Shown: positions 18,187 to 26,711, numbered from the stretch's first letter. The stretch is 64,000 bases of DNA from CAYOEV01 sp964403075 (GCA_964403075.1 CAYOEV010000013.1:1-64000); one strand, 5' to 3'. Notes: a model not told the origin generated them from the sequence alone. Numbers and translations: made by a program.

Positions 18187-18324
18187 CTGTAGAGGGAGGA
18201 TTCGAACCTCCACGGAGCGGTTAGGAAGACCTTTCGAAATCGAACGATTTCGACAGCCCAACTTTTTCCCTTACTCTCCACCCCCGAGACGGGAGGGCAT
18301 GTCTGCCTTTTTCATCACCCTACA
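18187..18324 (-). ncRNA. tRNA-like RNA with a 69-nt variable arm
   Basis: Read on the minus strand, the ends form a tRNA frame. The acceptor TGTAGGG (18318-18324) pairs with CTCTACA (18188-18194), and the discriminator is G. The 3-bp D-stem ATG/CAT encloses a Leu-type D-loop with GG. The T-arm is GGAGG-TTCGAAT-CCTCC. The anticodon-position stem CCCTC/GGGGG carries the loop CCGTCTC, which lacks U33, so it is not an ordinary decoding tRNA. Between it and the T-arm lie 69 nt (18212-18280) with a GGAG/CTCC stem and a perfect 9-bp hairpin (18234-18253). Total length is 138 nt. A consensus promoter and a terminator flank it. Identity is unknown: a tRNA-Leu-derived RNA, a degenerate tRNA, or a new structured RNA. 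Confidence 0.5.
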
Positions 18325-18340
18325 TTGCGATATTATTCTT

Positions 18341-18370
18341 CAAAACTACTATTTGATGATAACTAATCAA
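18341..18370 (-). promoter_or_regulatory. Promoter of the tRNA-like RNA
   Basis: On the minus strand TTG (18368-18370), a 19-bp spacer and TAGTTTTG (18341-18348) match the Bacteroidota consensus exactly. The predicted start near 18337 is about 12 nt before the tRNA-like 5' end. Confidence 0.65.
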
Positions 18371-18438
18371 TATTCATGTAGTATTTTTACATATAATTTA
18401 TAAAAAATAAAATTTTATTATATTTTCAGTAAAGAGAA

Positions 18439-18924
18439 GTGACAGGAAAAGAAAAGAATTACGAAATCGACAACGTGGATATACAGATTTTAAACATCTT
18501 GAAACAGGATGCGAAAAAACCGTACACAGAAGTAGCTAAAAAAATATTTGTGTCCCCGGGCACCATTCATGTACGAATGAAGAAACTGGAAGAAATGGGT
18601 GTGGTGACCGGCACCACCATTAAAATTGATTACAGTAAACTCGGCTACGGTATCACCTGCTTTTTAGGTATCTATTTAGAAAAGAGTTCATTGTATGACC
18701 AAGTGGTTGAGCAATTAAAGGAATTGGATGAGGTGGTAACCATCCGATACACCACGGGCAATTACAACATATTCGTCAAAATATTATGCAGGGACACGAA
18801 CCATTTAAGAGATGTGTTACACGATCAGATACAACGTATTGATGGGGTGGAAAGCACAGAGACTTTCATTTCTTTGGATAAAAGTTTAGAGCGCTATCCG
18901 GTATTTCATCCCCCCTCGAACTAA
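18439..18924 (+). CDS. Lrp/AsnC family transcriptional regulator
   Basis: The 161-residue regulator has an N-terminal winged HTH (about 10-60, including KKPYTEVAKKIFVSPGTIHVRMKKLEEMG) and a C-terminal RAM ligand-binding domain with a TGNYNIFVK segment. Lrp/AsnC proteins sense amino acids and form dimers to octamers. The start is GTG at 18439, preceded by AAAGAGAA; no in-frame ATG gives a full HTH. It lies 61 bp upstream of sufB, but a promoter-like box separates them. A target elsewhere, such as ald at 45 kb, is possible but unproven. Confidence 0.9.
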   Translation: MTGKEKNYEIDNVDIQILNILKQDAKKPYTEVAKKIFVSPGTIHVRMKKLEEMGVVTGTTIKIDYSKLGYGITCFLGIYLEKSSLYDQVVEQLKELDEVVTIRYTTGNYNIFVKILCRDTNHLRDVLHDQIQRIDGVESTETFISLDKSLERYPVFHPPSN

Positions 18925-18969
18925 AGTCCTATTTGTGTGTTCTTATTTAGAATTATTTTAGATAAGGAT

Positions 18970-18977
18970 TACCTTTG
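18970..18977 (+). promoter_or_regulatory. -7 box of the suf operon
   Basis: TACCTTTG matches TAnnTTTG exactly and lies 8 nt before the sufB ATG, predicting a leader of about 4 nt. No clear TTG is found at the right spacing. Confidence 0.5.
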
Positions 18978-18985
18978 TACTTCCT

Positions 18986-20437
18986 ATGAAAGAAGATCAA
19001 ATATTAGAAGAATTTACCTCCAAAGAATACGAGCATGGGTGGTCTGTGGATTTTGAGGCGGACGAGGCACCCTTTGGATTAAACGAGGACATCGTTAAGT
19101 TTATTTCTACCAAGAAAAAAGAGCCAGTGTGGATGTTGGAATGGCGTCTCAACGCTTTTCGCCATTGGAAGGAAATGAAAGAGCCCAACTGGGCAAATAT
19201 CAACTATCCGTCTATCGACTATCAGGCTGCGAAATACTATTCTGCGCCCAAACAAAAAAACAAACCCAAGAGCCTGGATGAAATAGACCCTGAATTGCTG
19301 AATACTTTTGAAAGATTAGGCATCTCCCTAAAAGAACAGGAAAGGTTAACAGGTGTTCGGGACATTGCGGTGGATGCGGTCATCGATTCCGTTTCTGTAG
19401 GCACCACTTTCAAGGAAACGTTGGCCGAGTTAGGCATCGTGTTTTGTTCCTTCAGCGAGGCAGTAGAAAATCATCCGGAACTGATAAAAAAATACATGGG
19501 ATCTGTGGTGCCGGCAAAGGATAACTTTTTCGCTGCCCTAAACTCAGCCGTATTTTCAGATGGTTCGTTTTGTTACATACCCAAGGGTGTTCGTTGCCCG
19601 ATGGAGCTTTCTACTTATTTCCGGATCAATGCGGCAAATACGGGTCAGTTTGAACGCACCTTGATTATAGCAGAAGAAAATGCCTACGTGAGCTATCTCG
19701 AAGGCTGCACCGCACCCATGCGTGACGAGAATCAGCTGCACGCAGCGGTCGTTGAAATTTACGCTGCCAAAGGTGCGGAAGTCAAATACTCTACGGTGCA
19801 AAATTGGTACCCTGGCGATAAAGATGGGAAAGGTGGCGTGTACAATTTTGTCACCAAAAGAGGGCTGTGCGCAGGCGATTATTCAAAAATATCATGGACA
19901 CAGGTAGAAACTGGATCGGCCATCACCTGGAAATATCCTTCTTGTGTGCTGAAAGGAGACTATTCTTCTGGCGAGTTTTATTCAGTGGCAGTCACCAACC
20001 AACACCAGCAGGCTGACACCGGTACCAAGATGGTGCACATTGGCAAGAATACCCGCTCACGGATCGTTTCAAAGGGAATTTCCGCCGGGCAGTCACAAAA
20101 CAGCTATCGGGGCCAGGTGCAGGTGTTGAAAAGAGCTGAGAATGCCAGGAATTTTTCACAGTGTGATTCGCTGCTAATGGGAAACAAATGTGGGGCTCAT
20201 ACCTTCCCTTACATTGATCAGGAAAATGCTAGTGCGCAAATTGAGCACGAAGCCACTACCTCTAAAATCGGTGAAGACCAGATTTTCTACTGTCAGCAGC
20301 GAGGTTTAGACGAAGAGCAGGCCGTAGCCCTCATAGTCAATGGCTTCGCAAAAGAAGTCATGAATAAGTTACCCATGGAGTTTGCCGTCGAGGCACAAAA
20401 ACTGCTAGCGCTTACCCTTGAAGGGAGCGTGGGATAA
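18986..20437 (+). CDS. sufB: Fe-S cluster assembly protein SufB
   Basis: SufB is the scaffold subunit of the SufBC2D complex that builds Fe-S clusters in the cytosol. The 483-residue length is normal. Recognisable segments are SVGTTFKETL, YIPKGVRCPMELSTYFRIN, EGCTAPMRDENQLHAAVVE, TVQNWYPGD and the C-terminal IEHEATTSKIGEDQIFYCQQRG, which holds conserved residues of cluster assembly. It is first in a tight operon with sufC, sufD, sufS, sufE and sufT. Confidence 0.98.
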   Translation: MKEDQILEEFTSKEYEHGWSVDFEADEAPFGLNEDIVKFISTKKKEPVWMLEWRLNAFRHWKEMKEPNWANINYPSIDYQAAKYYSAPKQKNKPKSLDEIDPELLNTFERLGISLKEQERLTGVRDIAVDAVIDSVSVGTTFKETLAELGIVFCSFSEAVENHPELIKKYMGSVVPAKDNFFAALNSAVFSDGSFCYIPKGVRCPMELSTYFRINAANTGQFERTLIIAEENAYVSYLEGCTAPMRDENQLHAAVVEIYAAKGAEVKYSTVQNWYPGDKDGKGGVYNFVTKRGLCAGDYSKISWTQVETGSAITWKYPSCVLKGDYSSGEFYSVAVTNQHQQADTGTKMVHIGKNTRSRIVSKGISAGQSQNSYRGQVQVLKRAENARNFSQCDSLLMGNKCGAHTFPYIDQENASAQIEHEATTSKIGEDQIFYCQQRGLDEEQAVALIVNGFAKEVMNKLPMEFAVEAQKLLALTLEGSVG

Positions 20438-20464
20438 TTGAGAACACTATTATTGACACCATAC

Positions 20465-21226
20465 ATGATATCGATAAAGAATTTACGCGCTTCGATTGAA
20501 GACAAGGAAATACTCAAAGGAATTAACCTAGAAGTTAATCCAGGGGAGGTACATGCCATCATGGGCCCTAATGGGTCAGGGAAAAGCACTTTGGCCTCGG
20601 TGCTGGCTGGTAAAGAGGGTTACGACGTTTTGGAAGGTGAAATGCACTTTGAGGGGCAGGATTTATCGGAAATGAGTCCTGAGGAACGTGCACAGGCAGG
20701 TATTTTTCTTGCATTTCAATATCCTATTGAAATTCCAGGTGTCAGCACCACTAACTTTTTGAAGACAGCCGTAAATGCCGTGCGTGAAGCACGCGGTCTG
20801 GATAAACTAGATGCCGTGGAGTTTCTCAAGGCGATGAAAGAGAAAATGCAATGGGTTGAAATTGACCAAAGCCTGCTAAGCCGTTCCTTGAATGAGGGCT
20901 TCTCCGGTGGTGAAAAGAAACGAAACGAAATCTTTCAAATGGCCATGCTGGAGCCAAAACTATCCATATTGGATGAGACTGATTCGGGACTAGACATCGA
21001 TGCATTAAAAATAGTCTCGAATGGCGTTAACAAATTACGCTCGACTGAGAATGCTTTTATTGTGGTCACGCACTATCAGCGTTTACTGGATTACATCGTG
21101 CCAGATTTCGTACACATTTTATATCAGGGTCGAATTGTAAAGTCTGGTGACAAATCACTCGCGCTGCGATTAGAAAAAGAAGGCTACGACTGGATCAAGG
21201 AGGAAGTTAATCTCACTGAAGTCTGA
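20465..21226 (+). CDS. sufC: Fe-S cluster assembly ATPase SufC
   Basis: SufC is the ABC-type ATPase of SufBC2D. Walker A GPNGSGKS, the Suf-specific signature GFSGGEKKRNE, and Walker B followed by DETDSGLDID are all present. I chose ATG 20465 (MISIKNLRASIEDKE), which gives 253 residues as in the family. A TTG-initiated extension to 20438 is open but unlikely. The stop overlaps the sufD start by one base (TGATG). Confidence 0.97.
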   Translation: MISIKNLRASIEDKEILKGINLEVNPGEVHAIMGPNGSGKSTLASVLAGKEGYDVLEGEMHFEGQDLSEMSPEERAQAGIFLAFQYPIEIPGVSTTNFLKTAVNAVREARGLDKLDAVEFLKAMKEKMQWVEIDQSLLSRSLNEGFSGGEKKRNEIFQMAMLEPKLSILDETDSGLDIDALKIVSNGVNKLRSTENAFIVVTHYQRLLDYIVPDFVHILYQGRIVKSGDKSLALRLEKEGYDWIKEEVNLTEV

Positions 21227-22500
21227 TGCACATGACAACAGCTACACCAGACATACTTACAGAGGCACACCGTCTCCAATCTGCTGATCATCCCTGGGCG
21301 GCTATCAGAGACCAGGGTTGGGAAAGTTTCCAAACACTAGGCTGGCCTGATAAAAAAACAGAGGCTTATAAATACACGCCGTTAGATGCTTTATTCAAAA
21401 AGTCCTTTCATAATGACTTTGTTTTCTACCCGACGCAGTGGCCTCAGGATGCAGCACCTTATTTCTATTCAGTGACCGGCCATCACCTCGTCTTTATCAA
21501 TGGAAATTTCAGTTTAGCCCAATCGAGCCTGGCAGAAGACGACGCCATCCAATTCACCCCTTTTAGTGAGATGGATGCCGCAGAACTTGGAGGCAGGCTT
21601 GGTGTTTTGACAGAGCAGACCGCTTCCGTAGCTGTCAACACGGCCTTTTTAGCAGAGGGTTTGCATATTGAGGTAAAAGCTGCCAGCACCGCTCTGCCCG
21701 TTTTTATCTACCATTTTAGAGAATCCAGCAAAGGACCTACGCTGAGCTTTCCGAGGCTGTTGATCAATGTCGCGGAAAACGCCGAGATTGGATTTACAGA
21801 GCAAACATTTGATCAGGGTGCCCACCCCCATTTGTCCTGCCCCGTAACTGAAATTGATGTTGCCAGGTATGGCAGGCTGCGGTGGAACAAAATTCAACTT
21901 CATGGTGCAAAATCACACACCATTGACAATTATTTCGTCAGGCAGGCAGACCAGTCAGTTACTTTCCTAAATACCTACTCCCTTTCGGGCGGACTAATAC
22001 GAAACAATCCGCATGTCACCATTGAGGGTGAATATTCGGAGGCGAATTTATATGGGCTTTATCTACTGAATGGAAAATCGCATGTAGACAACCATACCAT
22101 TGTAGACCATCGCCAGCCAAATTGTAACAGCAATGAATTATACAAAGGAATCATAGACGATCAGGCCACTGGAGTATTTAATGGGAAAATATTTGTTCGT
22201 CAGGCGGCACAAAAAACCAATGCTTTTCAAGCCAACAACAACGTAGTCCTATCAGATGATGCCCACTTGCACACCAAGCCACAACTGGAAATCTGGGCAG
22301 ATGATGTGAAGTGCTCACATGGGTGTACCTCAGGTCAAATGGATGAGGAGGCCCTATTTTATCTACAAGCCAGAGGCATATCCCGTAATTTTGCCAAAGC
22401 CATGTTGTTAAAGGCTTTTGCCGCCGAAACACTGCGTCACCTGGAAATTGAGCAGGTAAGAGAATTGATAGAAAGTAGCATTGAAGAAAGGTTGAGTTGA
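21226..22500 (+). CDS. sufD: Fe-S cluster assembly protein SufD
   Basis: SufD is the SufB paralog that completes the scaffold. The 424 residues show the SUF_FBD core: TYSLSGGLIRNNPHVTIEGE, then SHVDNHTIVDHRQPNCNSNELYKG and KCSHGCTSGQMDEEALFYLQ near the C-terminus, with the conserved His in SNELYKG-type context. The start overlaps sufC's stop by one base, and a second ATG lies two codons in. Confidence 0.96.
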   Translation: MHMTTATPDILTEAHRLQSADHPWAAIRDQGWESFQTLGWPDKKTEAYKYTPLDALFKKSFHNDFVFYPTQWPQDAAPYFYSVTGHHLVFINGNFSLAQSSLAEDDAIQFTPFSEMDAAELGGRLGVLTEQTASVAVNTAFLAEGLHIEVKAASTALPVFIYHFRESSKGPTLSFPRLLINVAENAEIGFTEQTFDQGAHPHLSCPVTEIDVARYGRLRWNKIQLHGAKSHTIDNYFVRQADQSVTFLNTYSLSGGLIRNNPHVTIEGEYSEANLYGLYLLNGKSHVDNHTIVDHRQPNCNSNELYKGIIDDQATGVFNGKIFVRQAAQKTNAFQANNNVVLSDDAHLHTKPQLEIWADDVKCSHGCTSGQMDEEALFYLQARGISRNFAKAMLLKAFAAETLRHLEIEQVRELIESSIEERLS

Positions 22501-23720
22501 TGATGTTGAACATAGAGGCAATAAGGCAAGAATTTCCGATTTTAAACCAAAAGGTGAATAAGCACCAGTTGGTATATTTAGACAATGCGGCTTCATCACA
22601 AAAGCCAATGCGTGTCATTCGGGCGCTGGAGAATTATTACACCTGCAATCACTCAAACATTCACAGAGGTGTGCACACTTTGGCGGAGCGCGCCACGAAA
22701 GACTATGAAGACACACGCACTCACGCAGCGAAATTTATCAATGCTGCTGAGCCAGCAGAAGTCATTTTCACGCGTGGTACCACAGAAGGCATCAATCTGG
22801 TCGCTCAGGCATATGGTCGAAAAACCTTAAAAAGAGAGGATGAAATCCTGCTTAGCGGGATGGAACATCATTCCAACATCGTGCCCTGGCAGATGGTGGC
22901 CAAGCAAACGGGAGCAAAAATTCGCGTAATTCCTGTAACAGATGAGGGCGCATTGGACCTGGTGGCCTATGGTCAGCTACTCACCAAACAAACAAAAATT
23001 GTGGCTGTAAACCTGGTTTCAAATACCCTTGGAACCATCAACCCAGTAGCTACCATCGTTGAAAAGGCACACGCAGTAGGCGCCAGGGTAATGGTAGATG
23101 CGGCACAGGCTACTCCGCACCTCTACATCGATGTGGAGGCACTGAATGCGGATTTTTTGGCCTTGTCTGCACATAAAATGTATGGGCCTACTGGTGTGGG
23201 CTTATTGTATGGGAAACGTGCACTTTTGGAATACATGGATCCTTACCAGGGAGGCGGCGAGATGATCAATGAAGTAAGTTTTGAGGAAACATCCTACAAC
23301 GAAATTCCTTACAAGTTTGAAGCCGGCACTCCAAACATCGCAGATGTAATTGCATTTAGGGAAGCCATGCTTTTTATGGAGGAATTGGGTCATGACGCCA
23401 TACAGACACATGAGAATGATTTGCTCGTAAGAGCCATTTCGCTTTTAAGTGAGATTGACGGATTTACGCCTATGGGAACTGCCGAAAATAAGGCCTCCGT
23501 AATATCTTTCAACATTGAGGGTGTCCACCCTTACGATTTGGGCATGTGGCTGGATGCAAAGGGCATCGCAGTCAGAACCGGTCACCATTGCACGCAGCCG
23601 CTAATGACCCGATTTGGCGTAGAGGGCACTGTTCGCGCATCCTTTGCCGTCTACAATACACATCAGGAAGTAGAGCAGCTGGCAGAGGCTGTAAAAGAGG
23701 TTTTACTAAAATTGGCATGA
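22500..23720 (+). CDS. sufS: Cysteine desulfurase SufS
   Basis: This PLP-dependent type II desulfurase mobilises sulfur from cysteine as persulfide and passes it to SufE. The PLP lysine is in LSAHKMYGPTG, the cysteine loop is RTGHHCTQP, and DNAASSQKP marks the N-terminus. I chose ATG 22500, which overlaps the sufD stop (TGATG). A TTG one codon earlier and an ATG one codon later are alternatives. About 406 residues is normal. Confidence 0.97.
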   Translation: MMLNIEAIRQEFPILNQKVNKHQLVYLDNAASSQKPMRVIRALENYYTCNHSNIHRGVHTLAERATKDYEDTRTHAAKFINAAEPAEVIFTRGTTEGINLVAQAYGRKTLKREDEILLSGMEHHSNIVPWQMVAKQTGAKIRVIPVTDEGALDLVAYGQLLTKQTKIVAVNLVSNTLGTINPVATIVEKAHAVGARVMVDAAQATPHLYIDVEALNADFLALSAHKMYGPTGVGLLYGKRALLEYMDPYQGGGEMINEVSFEETSYNEIPYKFEAGTPNIADVIAFREAMLFMEELGHDAIQTHENDLLVRAISLLSEIDGFTPMGTAENKASVISFNIEGVHPYDLGMWLDAKGIAVRTGHHCTQPLMTRFGVEGTVRASFAVYNTHQEVEQLAEAVKEVLLKLA

Positions 23721-24154
23721 TGTCATCAATAAGGCAAAAGCAAGACGAAATCATAGAACGTTTCTCCATGTTGGATGGAGATATGGAAATGACGCTCAAT
23801 TACCTCATGGAGTTGGGCGGCAAGCTCCCGACAATGGATGAAACGCTCAAAAATGATGACCACATTGTAAAAGGCTGCCAGTCAAAAGTCTGGCTGGACG
23901 CACATCTTGAGGGAGACCAGGTCGTCTACCTCGCAGATTCTAACACGGCAATCACCAAAGGGTTGATAAGTTTGCTAGTACAAGTACTCAGTAGAGAAAA
24001 AGCTGAGGCCATTGTGAAAGCAGATTTGGACTTTCCTCAGAAAATTGGAATGAGTCGATTCATCGGTACCCAAAGGTCCAATGGCTTTGCCGCCATGGTC
24101 AAGCAAATGAAGTATTACGCTGTTGCACTAAACGCCCAAATATCAAATGTCTGA
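23717..24154 (+). CDS. sufE: SufE sulfur acceptor
   Basis: SufE accepts persulfide sulfur from SufS and delivers it to SufB. The 145-residue protein has the acceptor cysteine in IVKGCQSKVW (Cys54 from this start). Two consecutive ATG codons (23717 and 23720) overlap the sufS stop. The frame stays open far upstream inside sufS, but that part is clearly not SufE. Confidence 0.95.
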   Translation: MMSSIRQKQDEIIERFSMLDGDMEMTLNYLMELGGKLPTMDETLKNDDHIVKGCQSKVWLDAHLEGDQVVYLADSNTAITKGLISLLVQVLSREKAEAIVKADLDFPQKIGMSRFIGTQRSNGFAAMVKQMKYYAVALNAQISNV

Positions 24155-24476
24155 AGCAAAGACTACAGAAACCCTTGAATTGAAGGAAAAAGTCGTACGC
24201 GCCATAAAGGAAGTGTATGACCCGGAAATACCTGTGGATGTTTATGAGTTGGGACTGATTTATGAGATCAATGTATTTCCCATTAACAATGTCCATGTAT
24301 TGATGACCTTAACTTCTCCATCCTGCCCGGCAGCGGAGAGTATACCTTCAGAGGTTGAACAAAGAGTGAAAGCCATTGAAGGGGTGAACGAAGTACAGGT
24401 AGAGCTGACTTTTGACCCTCCCTTTGACACCAGCATGATGTCGGAAACGGCCAAGTTGGAATTAGGTTTTATGTAA
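24147..24476 (+). CDS. sufT: SUF maturation protein SufT (DUF59/MIP18 family)
   Basis: The 109-residue DUF59 domain protein has the family core YDPEIPVDVYELGLIY and the TLTSPSCPAAE segment with its conserved cysteine. SufT assists Fe-S cluster maturation, but its biochemistry is not settled. It overlaps sufE by 8 bp and closes the suf operon. Confidence 0.93.
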   Translation: MSEAKTTETLELKEKVVRAIKEVYDPEIPVDVYELGLIYEINVFPINNVHVLMTLTSPSCPAAESIPSEVEQRVKAIEGVNEVQVELTFDPPFDTSMMSETAKLELGFM

Positions 24477-24510
24477 TAAATCGGATTTTAAAATTTAAAA
24501 GCAAATAGTC

Positions 24511-24927
24511 ATGTATCCTCCCGAATTAGTTGCTCCCATGAGGTCGGAGCTGACAGAAAATGGATTTCAGGAATTCAGAACCTCAGATGAGGTGTATGCA
24601 CACCTGAAAGATCACAAAGGAACTACCCTTTTAGTCATCAACAGTGTATGCGGTTGTGCGGCTGGAACTGCCAGACCTGGTGTCTTACACTCTCTGCAAG
24701 CCAGTGATAAGCGACCAGATTATTTAACTACTGTGTTTGCAGGCGTAGACACTGACGCCGTAAACAAGGCCAGAGAATATACGCTACCCTACCCCCCCTC
24801 TTCTCCTGCCATAGCGCTTTTCAAGGATGGGGAACTCGCACATTTCGTGGAACGCCATCACATTGAGGGACGCTCCGCAGAGATGATCGGAAATCATTTA
24901 AAAGAAGTCTACGCTGAATTTTGTTGA
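24511..24927 (+). CDS. BrxA/BrxB family bacilliredoxin
   Basis: The 138-residue thioredoxin-fold protein (YphP/YqiW family) has the CGC active motif (Cys47 and Cys49) in NSVCGCAAGTARPG. In bacilli these proteins remove bacillithiol from mixed disulfides. It starts 34 bp after sufT, on the same strand and before a terminator, so it is likely the last gene of the suf transcript. This links redox protection with Fe-S assembly. Confidence 0.92.
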   Translation: MYPPELVAPMRSELTENGFQEFRTSDEVYAHLKDHKGTTLLVINSVCGCAAGTARPGVLHSLQASDKRPDYLTTVFAGVDTDAVNKAREYTLPYPPSSPAIALFKDGELAHFVERHHIEGRSAEMIGNHLKEVYAEFC

Positions 24928-24941
24928 AAACAAAGGCTGAC

Positions 24942-24973
24942 AAAACCGTCCGTCGAATGGCGGACAGTTTTTT
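24942..24973 (+). terminator. Terminator of the suf-bacilliredoxin transcript
   Basis: An 11-bp stem with one mismatch (AAAACCGTCCG, 24942-24952, with CGGACAGTTTT, 24961-24971) is followed by further T residues. It is symmetric enough to serve the convergent PUR gene too. Confidence 0.75.
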
Positions 24974-24983
24974 GTTCAGGATG

Positions 24984-25340
24984 TTAGTCCCACTTCAATT
25001 CGGTGTCCTCAGACGATGCGAAAGAAGATTCAACGACCACCTCCTCAGTGTCTTCTTTTTCGAATGATGTGAAATCTACTTCAGGCATCAGTTCAGTCTT
25101 TACATGGTTCATGGTGTTATTTAGTGCATCCATGAATTTGTGAAAATCCTCTTTGTACAAAAAGATTTTATGTTTTTCGTAAACAAACCCATCGTCTTTA
25201 GGTCTACGCTTGCTCTCGGTGATGGTAAGATAGTAGTCATTGGAACGTGTAGATTTTACGTCAAAAAAGTAAGTTCTCTTACCTGCACGAACTCTTTCTG
25301 AATAAATTTCTTCCCTACCCTTATCGTTTTGGTCTTCCAC
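24984..25340 (-). CDS. PUR family DNA/RNA-binding protein (DUF3276)
   Basis: The 118-residue basic/acidic protein has one PUR repeat: IYSERVRAGKRTYFFDVK, NDYYLTITESKRR and a FHKFMDAL helix, followed by an acidic tail. Bacterial PUR proteins bind single-stranded nucleic acid as dimers, as in the Borrelia BpuR and Bacteroides structures. The start is a GTG at 25340 that gives the usual family N-terminus; no in-frame ATG lies upstream. Convergent with the bacilliredoxin gene. Confidence 0.88.
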   Translation of the reverse strand: MEDQNDKGREEIYSERVRAGKRTYFFDVKSTRSNDYYLTITESKRRPKDDGFVYEKHKIFLYKEDFHKFMDALNNTMNHVKTELMPEVDFTSFEKEDTEEVVVESSFASSEDTELKWD

Positions 25341-25462
25341 TTCTATCAGTTTTAGTGTTGAAAATTCTGTACAATCATAAAAAATTTTGTGATTAAATGT
25401 AGTACTTTCAAGTGGTTACTGTTTTGAACATCTAGTTTTAAAGTTCCGTTAATATTTAATTA

Positions 25463-26362
25463 ATGAGCATTACCTTAAAGGATATCAGTCAATTCTCGGG
25501 ATTGGATTTGATTGCCAAACAGTTGGTAGAAGGGTTTATCACAGGCCTGCACCGTTCTCCTTACCACGGTTTTTCCGTGGAGTTTGCTGAACACAAACAA
25601 TATAATTTTGGCGAAAGCACGCGGTACATAGACTGGAAGGTTTTCGCACGCACGGATCGGTTGTTCACCAAAAGATTTGAAGAAGAAACCAACCTCCGCT
25701 GCCACCTCCTACTGGATCATTCCGGGAGCATGTATTTTCCAAAACCCGGGCTGGATAAAATACGCTTTAGTGTCATCGCCTCGGCCGCTCTGGCTAATCT
25801 TCTCATCAGACAACGCGATGCGGTAGGGCTCACTTTATTTTCCGATGGCATAGATTTTCAGAGCGCACAAAAGTCAACACAGTCTCACCTACTGCAATTA
25901 ATTAATCAACTGAGTCAAGTGTTGAACCACCCTACTTCCGGAGGCACACGAATTACACAGGTGCTTCATGAAATAGCCGATAAAATCAAGCGTCGCTCTT
26001 TGGTTATATTATTTACAGATATGTTCCAGTCCAGCGATCACGAAACAGTTTACGCCGCTTTGCAGCACCTGGTGCACAACGGTCATGAGGTGCTACTTTT
26101 TCATGTATCCGACTGGAAAACCGAGCTGGAATTTGACTATTCCGACAGGCCTTCACGTTTCGTTGATTTAGAGACCAATGAAACGGTACGCATCAATCCA
26201 TATGCCATCAGGGAAAACTACACCTCACAAATGAAGGCGTTCTACAATGAGGTCAAGTGGAGATGCGGCGGACTACGTGTCGACTTCGTAGAGGTAGACA
26301 CAAAAAACCCATTCGAAAAAATTCTAAATGCCTATTTGATTAAACGAAAAAGAATGCGATAA
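25463..26362 (+). CDS. DUF58 domain protein
   Basis: The 299-residue cytosolic protein has the DUF58 motif YNFGESTRYIDWKVFART and a VWA-like metal site (LLLDHSGSM). DUF58 proteins usually pair with a MoxR AAA ATPase as a chaperone-like module and precede VWA membrane proteins. Here neither partner is adjacent, so the MoxR gene must be elsewhere. Convergent with the ferredoxin gene, 4 bp apart. Confidence 0.88.
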   Translation: MSITLKDISQFSGLDLIAKQLVEGFITGLHRSPYHGFSVEFAEHKQYNFGESTRYIDWKVFARTDRLFTKRFEEETNLRCHLLLDHSGSMYFPKPGLDKIRFSVIASAALANLLIRQRDAVGLTLFSDGIDFQSAQKSTQSHLLQLINQLSQVLNHPTSGGTRITQVLHEIADKIKRRSLVILFTDMFQSSDHETVYAALQHLVHNGHEVLLFHVSDWKTELEFDYSDRPSRFVDLETNETVRINPYAIRENYTSQMKAFYNEVKWRCGGLRVDFVEVDTKNPFEKILNAYLIKRKRMR

Positions 26363-26366
26363 GCCG

Positions 26367-26711
26367 CTACAGGTGCAACCAATCCTTCTTTGCCATCAAC
26401 TCTTCCTCGGTTTCTTCATAATCAGGGTCAGGTACGCAGCAATCTACCGGACAAACAGCCGCGCACTGGGGTTCTTCATGAAAACCCTGGCATTCGGTAC
26501 ACTTTCCCGACACGATGTAGTAAAACTCGTCGGAGACTGGTTCCTGATTTTCATTGGCATCTACTTTACTACCATCTTCCAATTCGACGTCACTAAGGTC
26601 CGTGCCGTCTGACCACTTCCACTCCACACCGCCTTCGTAAATGGCAGTGTTGGGGCATTCCGGTTCACATGCACCACAGTTGATGCATTCATCAGTTATC
26701 ATTATTGCCAT
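26367..26711 (-). CDS. 2[4Fe-4S] ferredoxin (Alvin-like)
   Basis: The 114-residue electron carrier has the first cluster motif CINCGACEPECP (Cys9, 12, 15, 19). The second, Cys71-x2-Cys74-x8-Cys83-x3-Cys87, has an enlarged spacing between its second and third cysteines, as in Allochromatium-type ferredoxins. A 35-residue acidic insertion separates the two motifs. It is divergent from the LuxC-type acyl-CoA reductase with a shared promoter region. Confidence 0.92.
   Translation of the reverse strand: MAIMITDECINCGACEPECPNTAIYEGGVEWKWSDGTDLSDVELEDGSKVDANENQEPVSDEFYYIVSGKCTECQGFHEEPQCAAVCPVDCCVPDPDYEETEEELMAKKDWLHL

Noticed and set aside
18187..18324. Calling the tRNA-like element an ordinary tRNA-Leu, tRNA-Ser, tRNA-Sec or tmRNA
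   Set aside because: No acceptable anticodon loop with U33, a total length of 138 nt, no Sec anticodon TCA, and no tmRNA tag frame or typical tmRNA ends.
18059..18324. Treating the tRNA-like RNA as a fadD leader riboswitch or T-box
   Set aside because: A terminator hairpin and a separate exact -7 box lie between it and fadD, so it looks like an independent unit. Read-through cannot be excluded.
17987..18403. A 138-codon plus-strand frame and a 68-codon minus-strand frame across the tRNA-like RNA
   Set aside because: Both lack any family character, and the region is explained better by a structured RNA with promoter and terminator.
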